From: Gemmatimonadota bacterium | GTDB lineage: Bacteria > 4572-55 > J002 | Assembly (NCBI GenBank): GCA_003697105.1 | Contig: RFFQ01000148.1 | Span: forward strand, 1-29,242 | Direction: 5' to 3' | DNA: 29,242 nt | In this document: one piece after another, positions 1-8,137 of the stretch | How the letters are laid out: each line of letters starts with the position of its first letter | Numbering within the stretch: position 1 is the first letter of the stretch | Notes under the pieces: generated by a model | Told to the model about the DNA's origin: nothing | Database searches by the model: none | What the model saw: the letters and a program-made list of their open reading frames with translations, nothing else | Translations under genes and position numbers: made by a program

Positions 1-7
1 ATAGCGT

Positions 8-1681
8 TTAATTTCCTGCCCATTCTAATTCGTCTTTTGTCACCTTTAATTTTTCAATGGGGCCTTTCAGGTTTTCAATACTGGATTTCAATGTATTATA
101 CAACCAATGGTCTGGAGTCACTTTACTTAACCCTTTCTGGTATTCCTCAATTGCTCGTTCATAATATCCAATTTGAATTTCGCAATCCTTAGAGGTTTTA
201 ATTTCTGGGACTCGCATCCGTTGGTAATGTTGCCCGATAATAAAATAGGGACACGCTTCATCGGGATACTCTGCGGCCATCTTCCGGGCTTCGGCAAGTG
301 CTTGGTCCCGGAGAGCCGGGCTATCATCCATCGCAAAAATAATTTGGCAATAGAGATTGGTTTGATCCGGATTATTTTTTAGGAAGGTTCGGTACGCCAC
401 TAACGCTTCATCCATACGACCCATTCTGCGGTAAATATCGCCAATGACTTTGTAGTAATGGTCGCTTTGCGTAATATCGATCAACTTTTGGTAATAACTA
501 ATGGCTTTTTCATAGTAGGCGGTTGCGTCCTGCCGCTGTTGGGGGGTTACATTTGCGGCATTGTAACAGTCTCCTTCACCTTCAAAGGCACAGTAACTTT
601 TTGCCATTTCTTCATATTCCGCCGCAAACTTTGGATACCACGTCCCCGCTTTCATCGGGTCTGCTTTCAATGCTTTATTCATCTTGGCTTCCGCTTGCGC
701 ATATTGACCGTTCTCAAAATAAAGCCGGATCAGCCGATCAATCGCATAATCATACTCAGAATCGTGATCCAAAGCGGTTTCATACCAGATAATCGCATGC
801 TGAGCATCCTTCAACCGTTCTTGATACACCATCCCGATACGTGCCGATAAATCCGCATGTGATTTTATATCATCCGCCGGAATCATCTTCAGAACATCTT
901 CGTATGTTTGAATCGCCAACTGGGGTTGATTTTCATTTTCATAGATCACCGCCAGTTGCGCCAACGTTCGCCAATCTTTTGTAATTTCATAAGCCTTTTG
1001 ATAGTTTTCTTTCGCACATTGAACATCATGCCGTTGTTGGGCACAAATATTACCCATTTGGGTATAGGCATAGGCTTTTTGAGTGTCGGAATCACAAAAG
1101 GCAAACATTTTTTCGTAGTTGGCAAAGGCATCTTCCCATTGACCTGCTTGCTCATAATCCACCGCATATTTCAAGTATTTGTTGCACGCATCCCCCTGCA
1201 AAGACCCTATTTCCGCTAATAATTTTGAAGCGGCAGCTTTAATCGAATCATCTTTTTTGGTCACCTCCGTTAGGGTCGAGGTACGTTCTTCACCGGTATT
1301 CGCATCGATAATCCGCACGTCGATCTTAAATTGTTTTCCGTCGGGCACGACCTTTCCCATCACAAACAAATCCGCACCAACAATGGGACCCATCTGCTTT
1401 GCTTCAACCGCTAAAATGGTATGGCCTTCTAATGGTTCAATACCCCGGTCTTTCAATTCTTTTTTTAATTGTTTCTGATCGGCTAAAGCGTAACCGTCTG
1501 TCTTTTCAATCGTTTCCAGTATAATTTTGTTCCATTTTTTCGCCACATACTCGATCTCTCGGTCTTTACGCGGAAATTCCAGCACCGCAATACGCAAATC
1601 TTCGGCGGACCCAACCGGAGCAAAAATGGATAACATGAACAGTGATAGCATCAATTTTGACAACAGTCGAACAGACGTCAT
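8..1681 (-). CDS. Secreted CsgG-like N-terminal domain plus TPR repeat protein
   Basis: Predicted exported protein of 557 residues. The ATG at 1681 is chosen because a GGGAG ribosome site lies 8-9 nt upstream and it opens directly into a signal peptide (Arg and Lys near the N-terminus, a Leu/Met/Phe-rich core, GSA cleavage site at about residue 26). A longer TTG-start reading lacks both features. Mature residues about 28-150 (RIAVLEF, then VGADLFVMGKV and RIIDANTGEE) resemble the CsgG/FlgO-type periplasmic or outer-membrane domain in which a small-molecule or lipoprotein sensor fold is followed by a 'variable depends on T-G-E' strand. The remainder is tandem TPR repeats to near residue 520, suited to protein-protein contacts. 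The family match is by eye. Function is unknown; a role in the cell envelope or in assembling a complex is inference. It lies downstream of glyA on the same strand, 164 nt away, with a palindromic repeat between them. Confidence 0.75.
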   Translation of the reverse strand: MTSVRLLSKLMLSLFMLSIFAPVGSAEDLRIAVLEFPRKDREIEYVAKKWNKIILETIEKTDGYALADQKQLKKELKDRGIEPLEGHTILAVEAKQMGPIVGADLFVMGKVVPDGKQFKIDVRIIDANTGEERTSTLTEVTKKDDSIKAAASKLLAEIGSLQGDACNKYLKYAVDYEQAGQWEDAFANYEKMFAFCDSDTQKAYAYTQMGNICAQQRHDVQCAKENYQKAYEITKDWRTLAQLAVIYENENQPQLAIQTYEDVLKMIPADDIKSHADLSARIGMVYQERLKDAQHAIIWYETALDHDSEYDYAIDRLIRLYFENGQYAQAEAKMNKALKADPMKAGTWYPKFAAEYEEMAKSYCAFEGEGDCYNAANVTPQQRQDATAYYEKAISYYQKLIDITQSDHYYKVIGDIYRRMGRMDEALVAYRTFLKNNPDQTNLYCQIIFAMDDSPALRDQALAEARKMAAEYPDEACPYFIIGQHYQRMRVPEIKTSKDCEIQIGYYERAIEEYQKGLSKVTPDHWLYNTLKSSIENLKGPIEKLKVTKDELEWAGN

Positions 1682-1763
1682 GACAAAACTCCCTGAATGA
1701 GGTGAATGAGATAACATTGGAATTGTTGACTCCAAACCATACGGTAATTTAGGTTTCAGAATG

Positions 1764-1803
1764 TTTCGACTTCGCTCAGAAGATGTCCCAAGCGAAGTCG
1801 AAA
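1764..1803. repeat. REP-like inverted repeat
   Basis: Perfect 13-bp inverted repeat: TTTCGACTTCGCT at 1764-1776 and its complement at 1791-1803, separated by 14 nt. There is no T-run after the stem on either strand in the right place for an intrinsic terminator. The core TCGACTTCGCTC-type palindrome resembles short dispersed repeats found between genes in several bacterial groups. It could form a hairpin in the mRNA between glyA and the TPR gene. Confidence 0.6.
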
Positions 1804-1845
1804 AAAGTAGCGGTGAAATAGCGCAACCGGAATCAAACCGGCACC

Positions 1846-3117
1846 TTAGTTCAATCCCGGATAAAGCGGATATTTTTCACACAGTTGAATAACATCTTTA
1901 CGGATAGCCTCAGCCGTACGTTGGTGCAGATCATCATCTTTGGAACGCGCGACCGAAAGCATCCGGTCAATGAATTCCACCACTTGCCGGATATCATCTT
2001 CTTTCATACCCCGTGTCGTAATTGCCGGCGTACCAAGACGAATTCCACTGGTGACAAACGGGCTTTTGGTATCAAACGGCACGGTATTTTTATTAACCGT
2101 AATACCGGCTAATCCCAGCAACCGTTCACACTTTTTGCCACTGGCTTTCACATGCGGTGTTTTTAAGACATTCAACAACATCAGATGGGTATCTGTCCCA
2201 CCGGAAACCACATGATACCCTTTTTCAGCAAAGCTTTCCGCCATGAGCTTCGCATTTGCCACCACCTGTTGTTGGTAGGTCTTGAATTCCGGTTGAAGCG
2301 CTTCACCAAACGCCACGGCTTTTGCCGCAATAATATGCATCAAGGGACCGCCTTGTACCCCCGGAAAGACGCTTTTATCAATATCACTTGCATATTCTTC
2401 TTTGCAAAGGACTAACCCCCCGCGGGGACCCCGCAACGTTTTGTGCGTCGTAGTTGTCACAAAATCCGCATGGGGTACCGGACTGGGATGAACTCCTGCC
2501 GCCACTAATCCGGCGATATGCGCCATATCCACCAGCAATTTCGCCCCGACGCTATCGGCAATCTCCCGAAATTTAGCAAAATCGAGTGTGCGCGGATACG
2601 CACTTGCCCCGGCAATCAGGAGTTTGGGTTTGTGCTGTTGAACCTGATCGGCGAGCGTATCATAATTGAGTTGTTCGGTTTCGGGATCGACCTCATACTG
2701 CACCACATTAAAATACATCCCACTGAAATTGATGGGATGTCCATGCGTTAAATGCCCCCCATGTGATAAATTCAACCCCATAATGGTATCCCCCGGTTGC
2801 AAACATGCCAAATAAATCGCGGTGTTCGCCTGTGCCCCCGAGTGCGGCTGCACATTGGCATGATCTGCCCCAAATAAGGCTTTTGCCCGGTCAATCGCCA
2901 GTTGTTCTGCCACATCAACAAACTCACAGCCACCGTAATAACGCTTACCGGGATACCCTTCAGCGTATTTATTGGTCATCACGCTACTCATAGCTTCCAT
3001 GACCGCGCGGCTGGTAAAATTCTCGGATGCAATAAGTTCCAGACCCTCCTGTTGACGCTTGAGTTCGGCTTGAATCGCATCATAAATTTCCGGGTCAGTT
3101 GTTTTTAAGTATTCCAT
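1846..3117 (-). CDS. glyA: Serine hydroxymethyltransferase
   Basis: Cytosolic PLP enzyme that interconverts serine and glycine while moving a one-carbon unit to tetrahydrofolate. The 423-residue product has family-typical length and motifs throughout: an N-terminal LIASENFTS segment, [13 protein letters not shown], the PLP-binding lysine in [14 protein letters not shown] and the C-terminal [15 protein letters not shown] block. The ATG at 3117 is chosen because CAGGGG lies upstream at good spacing and the protein then begins [12 protein letters not shown], as expected for GlyA; a longer reading adds 24 unrelated residues. A strong promoter (3180-3208) sits about 60 nt upstream. It is divergent from fabI. 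No clear terminator follows; readthrough into the TPR gene is possible. Confidence 0.97.
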   Translation of the reverse strand: MEYLKTTDPEIYDAIQAELKRQQEGLELIASENFTSRAVMEAMSSVMTNKYAEGYPGKRYYGGCEFVDVAEQLAIDRAKALFGADHANVQPHSGAQANTAIYLACLQPGDTIMGLNLSHGGHLTHGHPINFSGMYFNVVQYEVDPETEQLNYDTLADQVQQHKPKLLIAGASAYPRTLDFAKFREIADSVGAKLLVDMAHIAGLVAAGVHPSPVPHADFVTTTTHKTLRGPRGGLVLCKEEYASDIDKSVFPGVQGGPLMHIIAAKAVAFGEALQPEFKTYQQQVVANAKLMAESFAEKGYHVVSGGTDTHLMLLNVLKTPHVKASGKKCERLLGLAGITVNKNTVPFDTKSPFVTSGIRLGTPAITTRGMKEDDIRQVVEFIDRMLSVARSKDDDLHQRTAEAIRKDVIQLCEKYPLYPGLN

Positions 3118-3179
3118 CGTAAACCCCTGATAAAAGAAGATGGTTAAGAAAATATGAAGGACGGGATCGGATTCGGGAA

Positions 3180-3208
3180 AGTGTAACACAATGCCAAAAC
3201 ACTGTCAA
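3180..3208 (-). promoter_or_regulatory. sigma70-like promoter of glyA
   Basis: On the minus strand TTGACA (3203-3208), a 17-nt spacer, then TACACT (3180-3185). The start site would fall near 3173, leaving a leader of about 55 nt before the glyA ATG. Confidence 0.75.
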
Positions 3209-3318
3209 GCTTAAAAAGCGGATGTAAAGCCAGTTCTCAAGCGGGTAAAAAGGTATAAAAAACCGGAAAAACCTTTCTCTTTCAGTGGTTCGCGCGGCGG
3301 GAGTCATCAGATTTTCTA

Positions 3319-3348
3319 TTGACAAAACAATACCCAGCCATCTACTAT
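3319..3348 (+). promoter_or_regulatory. sigma70-like promoter of fabI
   Basis: TTGACA at 3319-3324, an 18-nt spacer and TACTAT at 3343-3348. It lies about 92 nt upstream of the fabI start and is the only good hexamer pair in the region on this strand. Confidence 0.65.
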
Positions 3349-3440
3349 TAACCGGCAGATGGTTTTTGGTTTTCAACATAAATTCGGATAGTGTTTGCCA
3401 ACACGAGTAACCTTTAATCTACATCAAGGACAATGATTTT

Positions 3441-4226
3441 ATGGGAATGTTGTCAGGGAAGAAAATCGTAATCGCTGGAATTGCCAGTGAGCGGTCTATT
3501 GCCACTGGAATCGCGGATGCTATGTTTCGGGAAGGCGCAGAGTTAGCCTTCACCTATCTAAATGATCGCTTAAAAGATCGGGTCGCAACCGTTGCCAAGC
3601 GGTGTCATTCAGAACTTTTATTCCCTTGTGATGTCACGGATGATGCGCAAATCAAAGCCGCATTTGAAGCGTTAACTTCCACGTGGGAAACCTTCGATGG
3701 TATTGTTCACGCCATCGCGTTTGCCCCGAAAACGGCATTAAATGGTGACTTTTTGGAGTCGGTGGATCGGGAGGCATTCCGAATTTCGCATGAAGTCAGT
3801 TCGTATAGCTTTGCAGCGATGGCGAAAGAAGCCCGACCGTACTTGAATCCGGGAGCATCGCTGATTACGTTGAGCTATTTAGGTGCGGAACGCTATATCC
3901 CCAATTATAATGTCATGGGTTTGGCGAAAGCCTCTTTAGAGGCAAACGTCCGTTTTATGGCGGCGAGTTTGGGCAAACAGGGCGTCCGGGTAAATGCCAT
4001 TTCTGCCGGACCGGTTCGCACACTTTCTGCCGCCGGTATTACCAACTTTAAAAAAATGTTGTCCCAATTCGAAACATCTGCCCTCCTGAAACGGTTGGTC
4101 ACTATTGAAGAAATCGGCAACAGCGCCGCCTTTTTAGCCAGCGATCTGGCGTCTGCCATTACCGGGCAAATTATCCATGTGGATAACGGATTTAACGTGG
4201 TCGCCGCTACCAATATTCCAGACTAA
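3441..4226 (+). CDS. fabI: Enoyl-[acyl-carrier-protein] reductase (NADH), FabI type
   Basis: Catalyses the last reduction of each fatty acid elongation cycle, trans-2-enoyl-ACP to acyl-ACP, in the cytosol (type II FAS). The 261-residue protein matches FabI end to end: MGMLSGKKIVIAGIAS at the N-terminus with the Rossmann glycine motif, FTYLNDRLKDRV, FPCDVTDD, the Y-x6-K active site in NYNVMGLAKASLEANVR and the GVRVNAISAGPVRT block. The position corresponding to E. coli Gly93 is Ala (HAIAFAP), a natural variant also found in other FabI proteins; substitutions at this site can alter sensitivity to triclosan-type inhibitors, but no claim is made here. AAGGA lies about 10 nt upstream of the ATG. 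It stands alone, with its own promoter and a strong terminator, divergent from glyA. Confidence 0.97.
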   Translation: MGMLSGKKIVIAGIASERSIATGIADAMFREGAELAFTYLNDRLKDRVATVAKRCHSELLFPCDVTDDAQIKAAFEALTSTWETFDGIVHAIAFAPKTALNGDFLESVDREAFRISHEVSSYSFAAMAKEARPYLNPGASLITLSYLGAERYIPNYNVMGLAKASLEANVRFMAASLGKQGVRVNAISAGPVRTLSAAGITNFKKMLSQFETSALLKRLVTIEEIGNSAAFLASDLASAITGQIIHVDNGFNVVAATNIPD

Positions 4227-4270
4227 ATGGCATCCGGTGTAGCGGTTTACGTCACCGGCGTTGATAATAA

Positions 4271-4306
4271 AACCCTTCGGATATTGGAACATCCGAAGGG
4301 TTTTTT
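4271..4306. terminator. Bidirectional intrinsic terminator
   Basis: A perfect 12-bp stem, AACCCTTCGGAT at 4271-4282 with its complement at 4291-4302, has an 8-nt loop and is followed by TTTTTT on the plus strand. On the minus strand the same stem is followed by TTTTATTAT. It therefore can serve both fabI and the convergent CHASE2 cyclase gene. Confidence 0.9.
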
Positions 4307-4405
4307 CCGTTCTCGCCCCAACCACTCGCGAAATTCTGGCACCGTATGACTCACCGCCGTCAAATTCAAGCCAGCGTTTCAGATGCGACCAATCGCCACA
4401 GAATA

Positions 4406-6586
4406 TCATTTTGAGGTCAGCGTCACCGAACCGTCCCAATCTGCCGGTAGTTGCGCCGGGTCGAGGGTGTTGATTCGCTGAATCATCAGGGTTGCTGCCA
4501 CATCCTGCGGGCGGTGGTCTAGCGCACTCTGGAAATGGAGAAGCGCACTCGCAAAATCCCGCCGCAAATACGCCTCCAAGCCCTGCTGGTAGGCATGGTA
4601 GTATTGCCGGTCTGCTTCCGGGATGGGATCCGAGCGTTCACCGTACACCTCGTACACGCGTACCGCTTCAGACTTCCCTTTCACTTTGATGACGTCCAAT
4701 TGACGGATTAAAAATTGATTCGTTGTCAGCGCGGCGCGGGTAAATTCCGAGATCAAAATCAAGGAGCCATACTGTTTATTTGCCCCTTCTAAGCGCGATC
4801 CCAGATTAACCGCATCACCAATAACGGTATAGTCAAAGACTCGCTCCGAACCCATATTGCCGATCACCATTCGGCCAGTATTAATCCCAATGCGGCAGCG
4901 GATGGCGGGCAACCCCTGTGCTTCCCACACGGTGCGCAATTCGGCTAAACGTTGTTGCATCCGTAGTGCCGCCCGGAGGGCACGGTCCGCATGGTCTGGC
5001 ACAAATAACGGTGCTCCAAACTCTGCCATAATCGCATCCCCTTGATATTTATCGATAATGCCACCTTCATCCAGCACGATCTGGGTCATTTCCGTTAGAT
5101 AGGCATTGAGTAGCCGGACAAGTTCGGTCGGGGTCATTTGTTCGGAAAAAGAGGTAAAACCGGCCAGATCACTAAACAGAACGGTGAGTTCACGCTCTTC
5201 ACCCCCCAATTGCAACCTATCGGGTTGCTCGATAATCTGTTTGACCACGTTCTCCGGCACATAGTGGGCGAATGCCCCCCGAATAAATGCTTGTTCCCGG
5301 TACATCATAAATTTGATCGCCGTACTGATTCCGAAAAAGAGAATCGCAGTACTCGTCAATACACTCACCACCGGAAACAGCGCAAAATGAATCAGTTGGT
5401 GTACCGTCAAGCCAACAATACTCAAAACGATTGTCCCTCCCATCACATAGAGTATCCCGGCCGGTTTGGGCAGGGCAGAAAGGAGAAGTAACACCGCCAA
5501 CAGTACGATCACCCCCAACGTCGGCATGACACCCCACCGGTGATAAAATTGATTTTGAAGCAGACCATTCATCACGGCGGCATGTACCGCAATCAAGGGT
5601 ACATTTTGTTCTAAAGCGGTCTGTCCAAAATCAGAACCCGCTTGAGACGCATCCCCAATAAAAACAAATTTGCCACTGAAAAACGAGCGCAACCCCCCGC
5701 GCCATACCGGATCATTGTACGTTTTAAGCAGTCCATTGACCGTCATGTGGGGAAAATCCGCACCCCACACATTCGGGAAAGGAATATAGGTCCGACCCTG
5801 CTCATCAATGGGGATGATCACATCCTGCTCCAAATAACTTCCCGCCGCCGGAATCCGAATATATTTCCCCCACTCGATCTCCAATTGGTTGAACGCGATC
5901 CCTTCCGCATCCAAAAACATGGCTAAAGCGAGCGAAGGGAAAATGCAATCATCAATTTTGATCAGTAAGAGATAGTGCCGGAAGACACCATCCGCATCCG
6001 GCGGTAAATTGATGTGCCCGGAACCATACGCGGCAGTGGCAAAGGGAGTATATTGTAAGATCGCCCGGCGTGCCCAATAAGGTTGACCGGCATTTTTCTC
6101 GGTTAGACGGTGGCAATAGTCATCTTTCAAACGGCGATAAGCCGGACGGGGTTCCCACAAAAAGGATTGCGGGTGGGTGGAAAGATCAAAAGCGGCAGGT
6201 AAAAACAGAGACCCCAATTCCGTAATGGAAGCGGCAAACATCGAATCCGCCACCGGCTCGCTGGGGTGTGCAAAAATAATATCATAGGCAACAGATTCCG
6301 GTCCCAACGCGGCTAAAATGGAATTGACCCGGGCTAAATCTCGCCGGTCTAACACATTATGGTGATAGGTCTCATTGACAATATCCAGATAAACCACCCG
6401 TTCGGACGCCGGAACCCCATACCCGCGCGCCACCACCCAGCGGTAAAGCCGGTCTAAAGCGCGCATATCCAATGTCGTCCAGACCGAACCGTGCCAAACC
6501 CAGAAAAGCAACACCGGCAGAAGCAGCAGAATAAAAATAAGCGGTAACCGGCGCCGGATAAGCGGGCTATTGAACGCGAAATTCAT
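4406..6586 (-). CDS. CHASE2-domain class III adenylate/guanylate cyclase
   Basis: Membrane-bound cyclase of 726 residues. An N-terminal membrane segment (about 11-33) leads into an extracytoplasmic CHASE2 sensor (about 35-345; conserved VVYLDIVNET, GPESVAYDIIF and GKFVFIGDASQAGSDF segments), three further membrane helices (about 357-430), and a cytoplasmic class III catalytic domain (about 465-650). The two metal Asp residues are present in FSDLAGF (D473) and YQGDAIMAEFG (D517), with the lysine of DKYQGD and VIGDAVNLGSRLE, so it should be active, most likely making cAMP. A short TPR-like tail follows. The ATG at 6586 lies inside the upstream gene (20-nt overlap), so the two are translationally coupled. 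The signal sensed by CHASE2 is unknown. It ends towards the bidirectional terminator at 4271-4306. Confidence 0.93.
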   Translation of the reverse strand: MNFAFNSPLIRRRLPLIFILLLLPVLLFWVWHGSVWTTLDMRALDRLYRWVVARGYGVPASERVVYLDIVNETYHHNVLDRRDLARVNSILAALGPESVAYDIIFAHPSEPVADSMFAASITELGSLFLPAAFDLSTHPQSFLWEPRPAYRRLKDDYCHRLTEKNAGQPYWARRAILQYTPFATAAYGSGHINLPPDADGVFRHYLLLIKIDDCIFPSLALAMFLDAEGIAFNQLEIEWGKYIRIPAAGSYLEQDVIIPIDEQGRTYIPFPNVWGADFPHMTVNGLLKTYNDPVWRGGLRSFFSGKFVFIGDASQAGSDFGQTALEQNVPLIAVHAAVMNGLLQNQFYHRWGVMPTLGVIVLLAVLLLLSALPKPAGILYVMGGTIVLSIVGLTVHQLIHFALFPVVSVLTSTAILFFGISTAIKFMMYREQAFIRGAFAHYVPENVVKQIIEQPDRLQLGGEERELTVLFSDLAGFTSFSEQMTPTELVRLLNAYLTEMTQIVLDEGGIIDKYQGDAIMAEFGAPLFVPDHADRALRAALRMQQRLAELRTVWEAQGLPAIRCRIGINTGRMVIGNMGSERVFDYTVIGDAVNLGSRLEGANKQYGSLILISEFTRAALTTNQFLIRQLDVIKVKGKSEAVRVYEVYGERSDPIPEADRQYYHAYQQGLEAYLRRDFASALLHFQSALDHRPQDVAATLMIQRINTLDPAQLPADWDGSVTLTSK

Positions 6587-7163
6587 AACCAACAATCACC
6601 ATCGATTGACCCGTATAGACATCGAGTTCTTCCAAAAAGGTATCTTGGGGGTCTCGAATCACACCCCCAATAGACCACGGCTTTACGGCAGTTTCCGCCA
6701 AATTCAGCGAATTTTCTGCTTGAAGTTGGTGTTTTAAGGTTTGCCATTCTGCAGACGTACCATCAAGGGTCTCAATTTCGGGGAGAGAATCCGGACTGCA
6801 AATAACGGTTAGCCATTCGCGCTTATTTTTACCGTCAAAGGTCATATATTCAAAGCGATTCGGTAGGATTTTAAGCGGCGTTTTACAGCGGTTTAACCGG
6901 GGTTGGGGATTGACCTGCTGGGCACGTTGCGGGTCAGAATAAATCAAATAAATAAAAGCGATGTCCGCGCTCGAATCCGGTACAACATACACCTGCAAAC
7001 TATCCTGTGGGGTTAATCGATCAAATAATTTCGCTTTACGGGGGCTTTCCGGTTGGGTCGCATTTTGGATTTTAATCCCAATTTGTGCCTGATAGAAATT
7101 TTCAGCGTGAGAGAGACCGGCGAGGCTGAACACGAACACGACAACGAGTAAAAAAGGGTTCAT
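6567..7163 (-). CDS. Secreted DUF4384-like protein, CHASE2 cyclase operon
   Basis: Predicted exported protein of 198 residues; signal peptide to about residue 20 (FVFSLAGLSHA). The middle part (RLTPQDSLQVYVVPDSSADIAFIYLIYSDP) looks like the DUF4384 fold often seen in periplasmic or surface proteins of unknown role, but the match is by eye. A very good ribosome site (AGGAGG) lies 8-9 nt upstream of the ATG at 7163. Its last 20 nt overlap the start of the CHASE2 cyclase gene. An exported protein coupled to a cyclase with an extracytoplasmic sensor suggests that it could supply or modulate the CHASE2 signal. That is inference. Two cysteines (in NRCKTP and VICSPD) could form a disulfide. Confidence 0.7.
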   Translation of the reverse strand: MNPFLLVVVFVFSLAGLSHAENFYQAQIGIKIQNATQPESPRKAKLFDRLTPQDSLQVYVVPDSSADIAFIYLIYSDPQRAQQVNPQPRLNRCKTPLKILPNRFEYMTFDGKNKREWLTVICSPDSLPEIETLDGTSAEWQTLKHQLQAENSLNLAETAVKPWSIGGVIRDPQDTFLEELDVYTGQSMVIVGYEFRVQ

Positions 7164-7433
7164 GGCGGATAATCCTCCTGCCTAGCATTAAAGTAATGGG
7201 ACGGCGAATGAATCGATTCCGGCTACGTTGCGGGAGATGCCAACCGTTGACTTAACCAATGACAAACCCGGCATCCGGTATTATTTTACACATACGCAAA
7301 AATCGATCACATTTGTAAAGAGTGCACCGCACGAGTGACCTCCTCGTGGGTCAAGTCATTAAATCCCGAGGACATAACATCTGGCGGAGCCAGAAATCGG
7401 TTCATCCCCAAAGGTTATCTGGAAGGAGGCACA
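7164..7433. other. Divergent intergenic region, no gene seen
   Basis: This 270-nt region separates the DUF4384-like gene (minus) from the VOC gene (plus). It contains small hairpins, CACGAG/CTCGTG at 7330-7348 and CTGGC-GGA-GCCAG at 7381-7393, in what would be the VOC leader. Promoter hexamers here are weak on both strands and none is annotated. An open frame continues upstream of the VOC start but without a ribosome site or family similarity. Confidence 0.45.
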
Positions 7434-7859
7434 ATGCAGGTCAAACGTATCTTGGAAACGTCGCTTTATGTAGATGATCTTACCGCGGCAGAGTCATTTT
7501 ACCGGCAGGTGTTAGGTTTACAGCCCTTTACCAAACAGGATGGGCGGCATCTCTTTTTCCGGTGTGGGGATGCCGTATTTCTGCTGTTCAACGCTCAAGA
7601 AGCCCGGCAATCCGAGCACGTACCCGCCCACGGCGCCAGCGGTGCCGGGCATGTGGCATTTCGGATGGATGGGGATGAAATCGACCGGTGGCGAGACCAC
7701 CTGCGCCGGCACAACGTGAAAATTGAGCAGGAAATTGATTGGGGAAACGGCGGGTATTCCCTCTACTTCCGCGATCCAGCGGGCAATAGCTTGGAACTTG
7801 CCACACCTCAAACCTGGGGCATCCCGGCAGATGAAACAGGGAATTATTCCGAAGGCTGA
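7434..7859 (+). CDS. VOC (glyoxalase/dioxygenase superfamily) protein
   Basis: Small cytosolic protein of 141 residues with the paired beta-alpha-beta-beta-beta fold of the vicinal oxygen chelate superfamily. Typical motifs are seen: LYVDDLTAAESFYRQVLGL at the N-terminus, GHVAFRMDGDEIDRWRDHL in the centre and YSLYFRDPAGNSLELATP at the end. The metal-site His (GHVAF) and Glu (NSLEL) of the second half are present, but the usual first-strand His is replaced in ILETSLYV (Glu or Leu), so metal binding is uncertain. The start is the ATG preceded by GGAAGGAGG, not the longer frame that begins at 7335. Substrate unknown; it is most like uncharacterised glyoxalase-like proteins. Its stop overlaps the convergent coiled-coil gene by 16 nt. 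Confidence 0.85.
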   Translation: MQVKRILETSLYVDDLTAAESFYRQVLGLQPFTKQDGRHLFFRCGDAVFLLFNAQEARQSEHVPAHGASGAGHVAFRMDGDEIDRWRDHLRRHNVKIEQEIDWGNGGYSLYFRDPAGNSLELATPQTWGIPADETGNYSEG

Positions 7860-8110
7860 GTCCCATCCGGAGCCTCTAGCAGGCGTTCTAAAAAGTCGTA
7901 TTTGCTGAGGAGTCGCTGGTTTTCTGTTTCCAGTTCCAGAACACGTTGGGAAAGCTCACTCACATGCGCCTCTAATTGGGCAACCCGCGCCACATCCATC
8001 TCACCGCGTTCTGCCCGCAACGTGATTGCCTTTGCAATCGCTCTTGCCGGGGGAGAGTTCAAAATAATTGCCACAATGGGAATTGCCAAAAATAGCGCCA
8101 TTATATCCAT
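7844..8110 (-). CDS. Small membrane coiled-coil protein, PspB-like
   Basis: An 88-residue protein with one N-terminal membrane helix (DIMALFLAIPIVAIILN) followed by a basic segment and a long coiled coil (VAQLEAHVSELSQRVLEL and on). The layout and the ALFLAIP start are reminiscent of PspB, the small inner-membrane subunit of the phage-shock response, though the middle differs and I do not assert orthology. The start at 8110 is preceded by AGGAG at good spacing; an earlier ATG at 8137 is less suitable. It lies 27 nt after the second antiporter gene and is the last gene of the antiporter operon. Its 3' end overlaps the convergent VOC gene by 16 nt, with no terminator visible. A membrane-stress or antiporter-accessory role is inference. 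Confidence 0.75.
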   Translation of the reverse strand: MDIMALFLAIPIVAIILNSPPARAIAKAITLRAERGEMDVARVAQLEAHVSELSQRVLELETENQRLLSKYDFLERLLEAPDGTQPSE

Positions 8111-8137
8111 ATCTGTATCTCCTGTAATAGTAAACAC

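Larger units (their letters stand above)
3118..3440. other. Divergent glyA-fabI intergenic region
   Basis: This 323-nt stretch has no credible gene. It holds one promoter for each neighbour, glyA at 3180-3208 and fabI at 3319-3348, pointing away from each other about 110 nt apart. The 3350-3440 part is an untranslated leader for fabI of roughly 85 nt with only a small GTGTT/AACAC hairpin near 3395. No riboswitch was recognised. Confidence 0.6.

Noticed and set aside
1764-1803. Intrinsic terminator for glyA
   Set aside because: The stem is strong but is not followed by a T-run on the minus strand, so it is listed as a repeat.
7335-7433. N-terminal extension of the VOC protein
   Set aside because: No ribosome site or domain similarity; the ATG at 7434 has GGAAGGAGG and starts directly at the first VOC strand.
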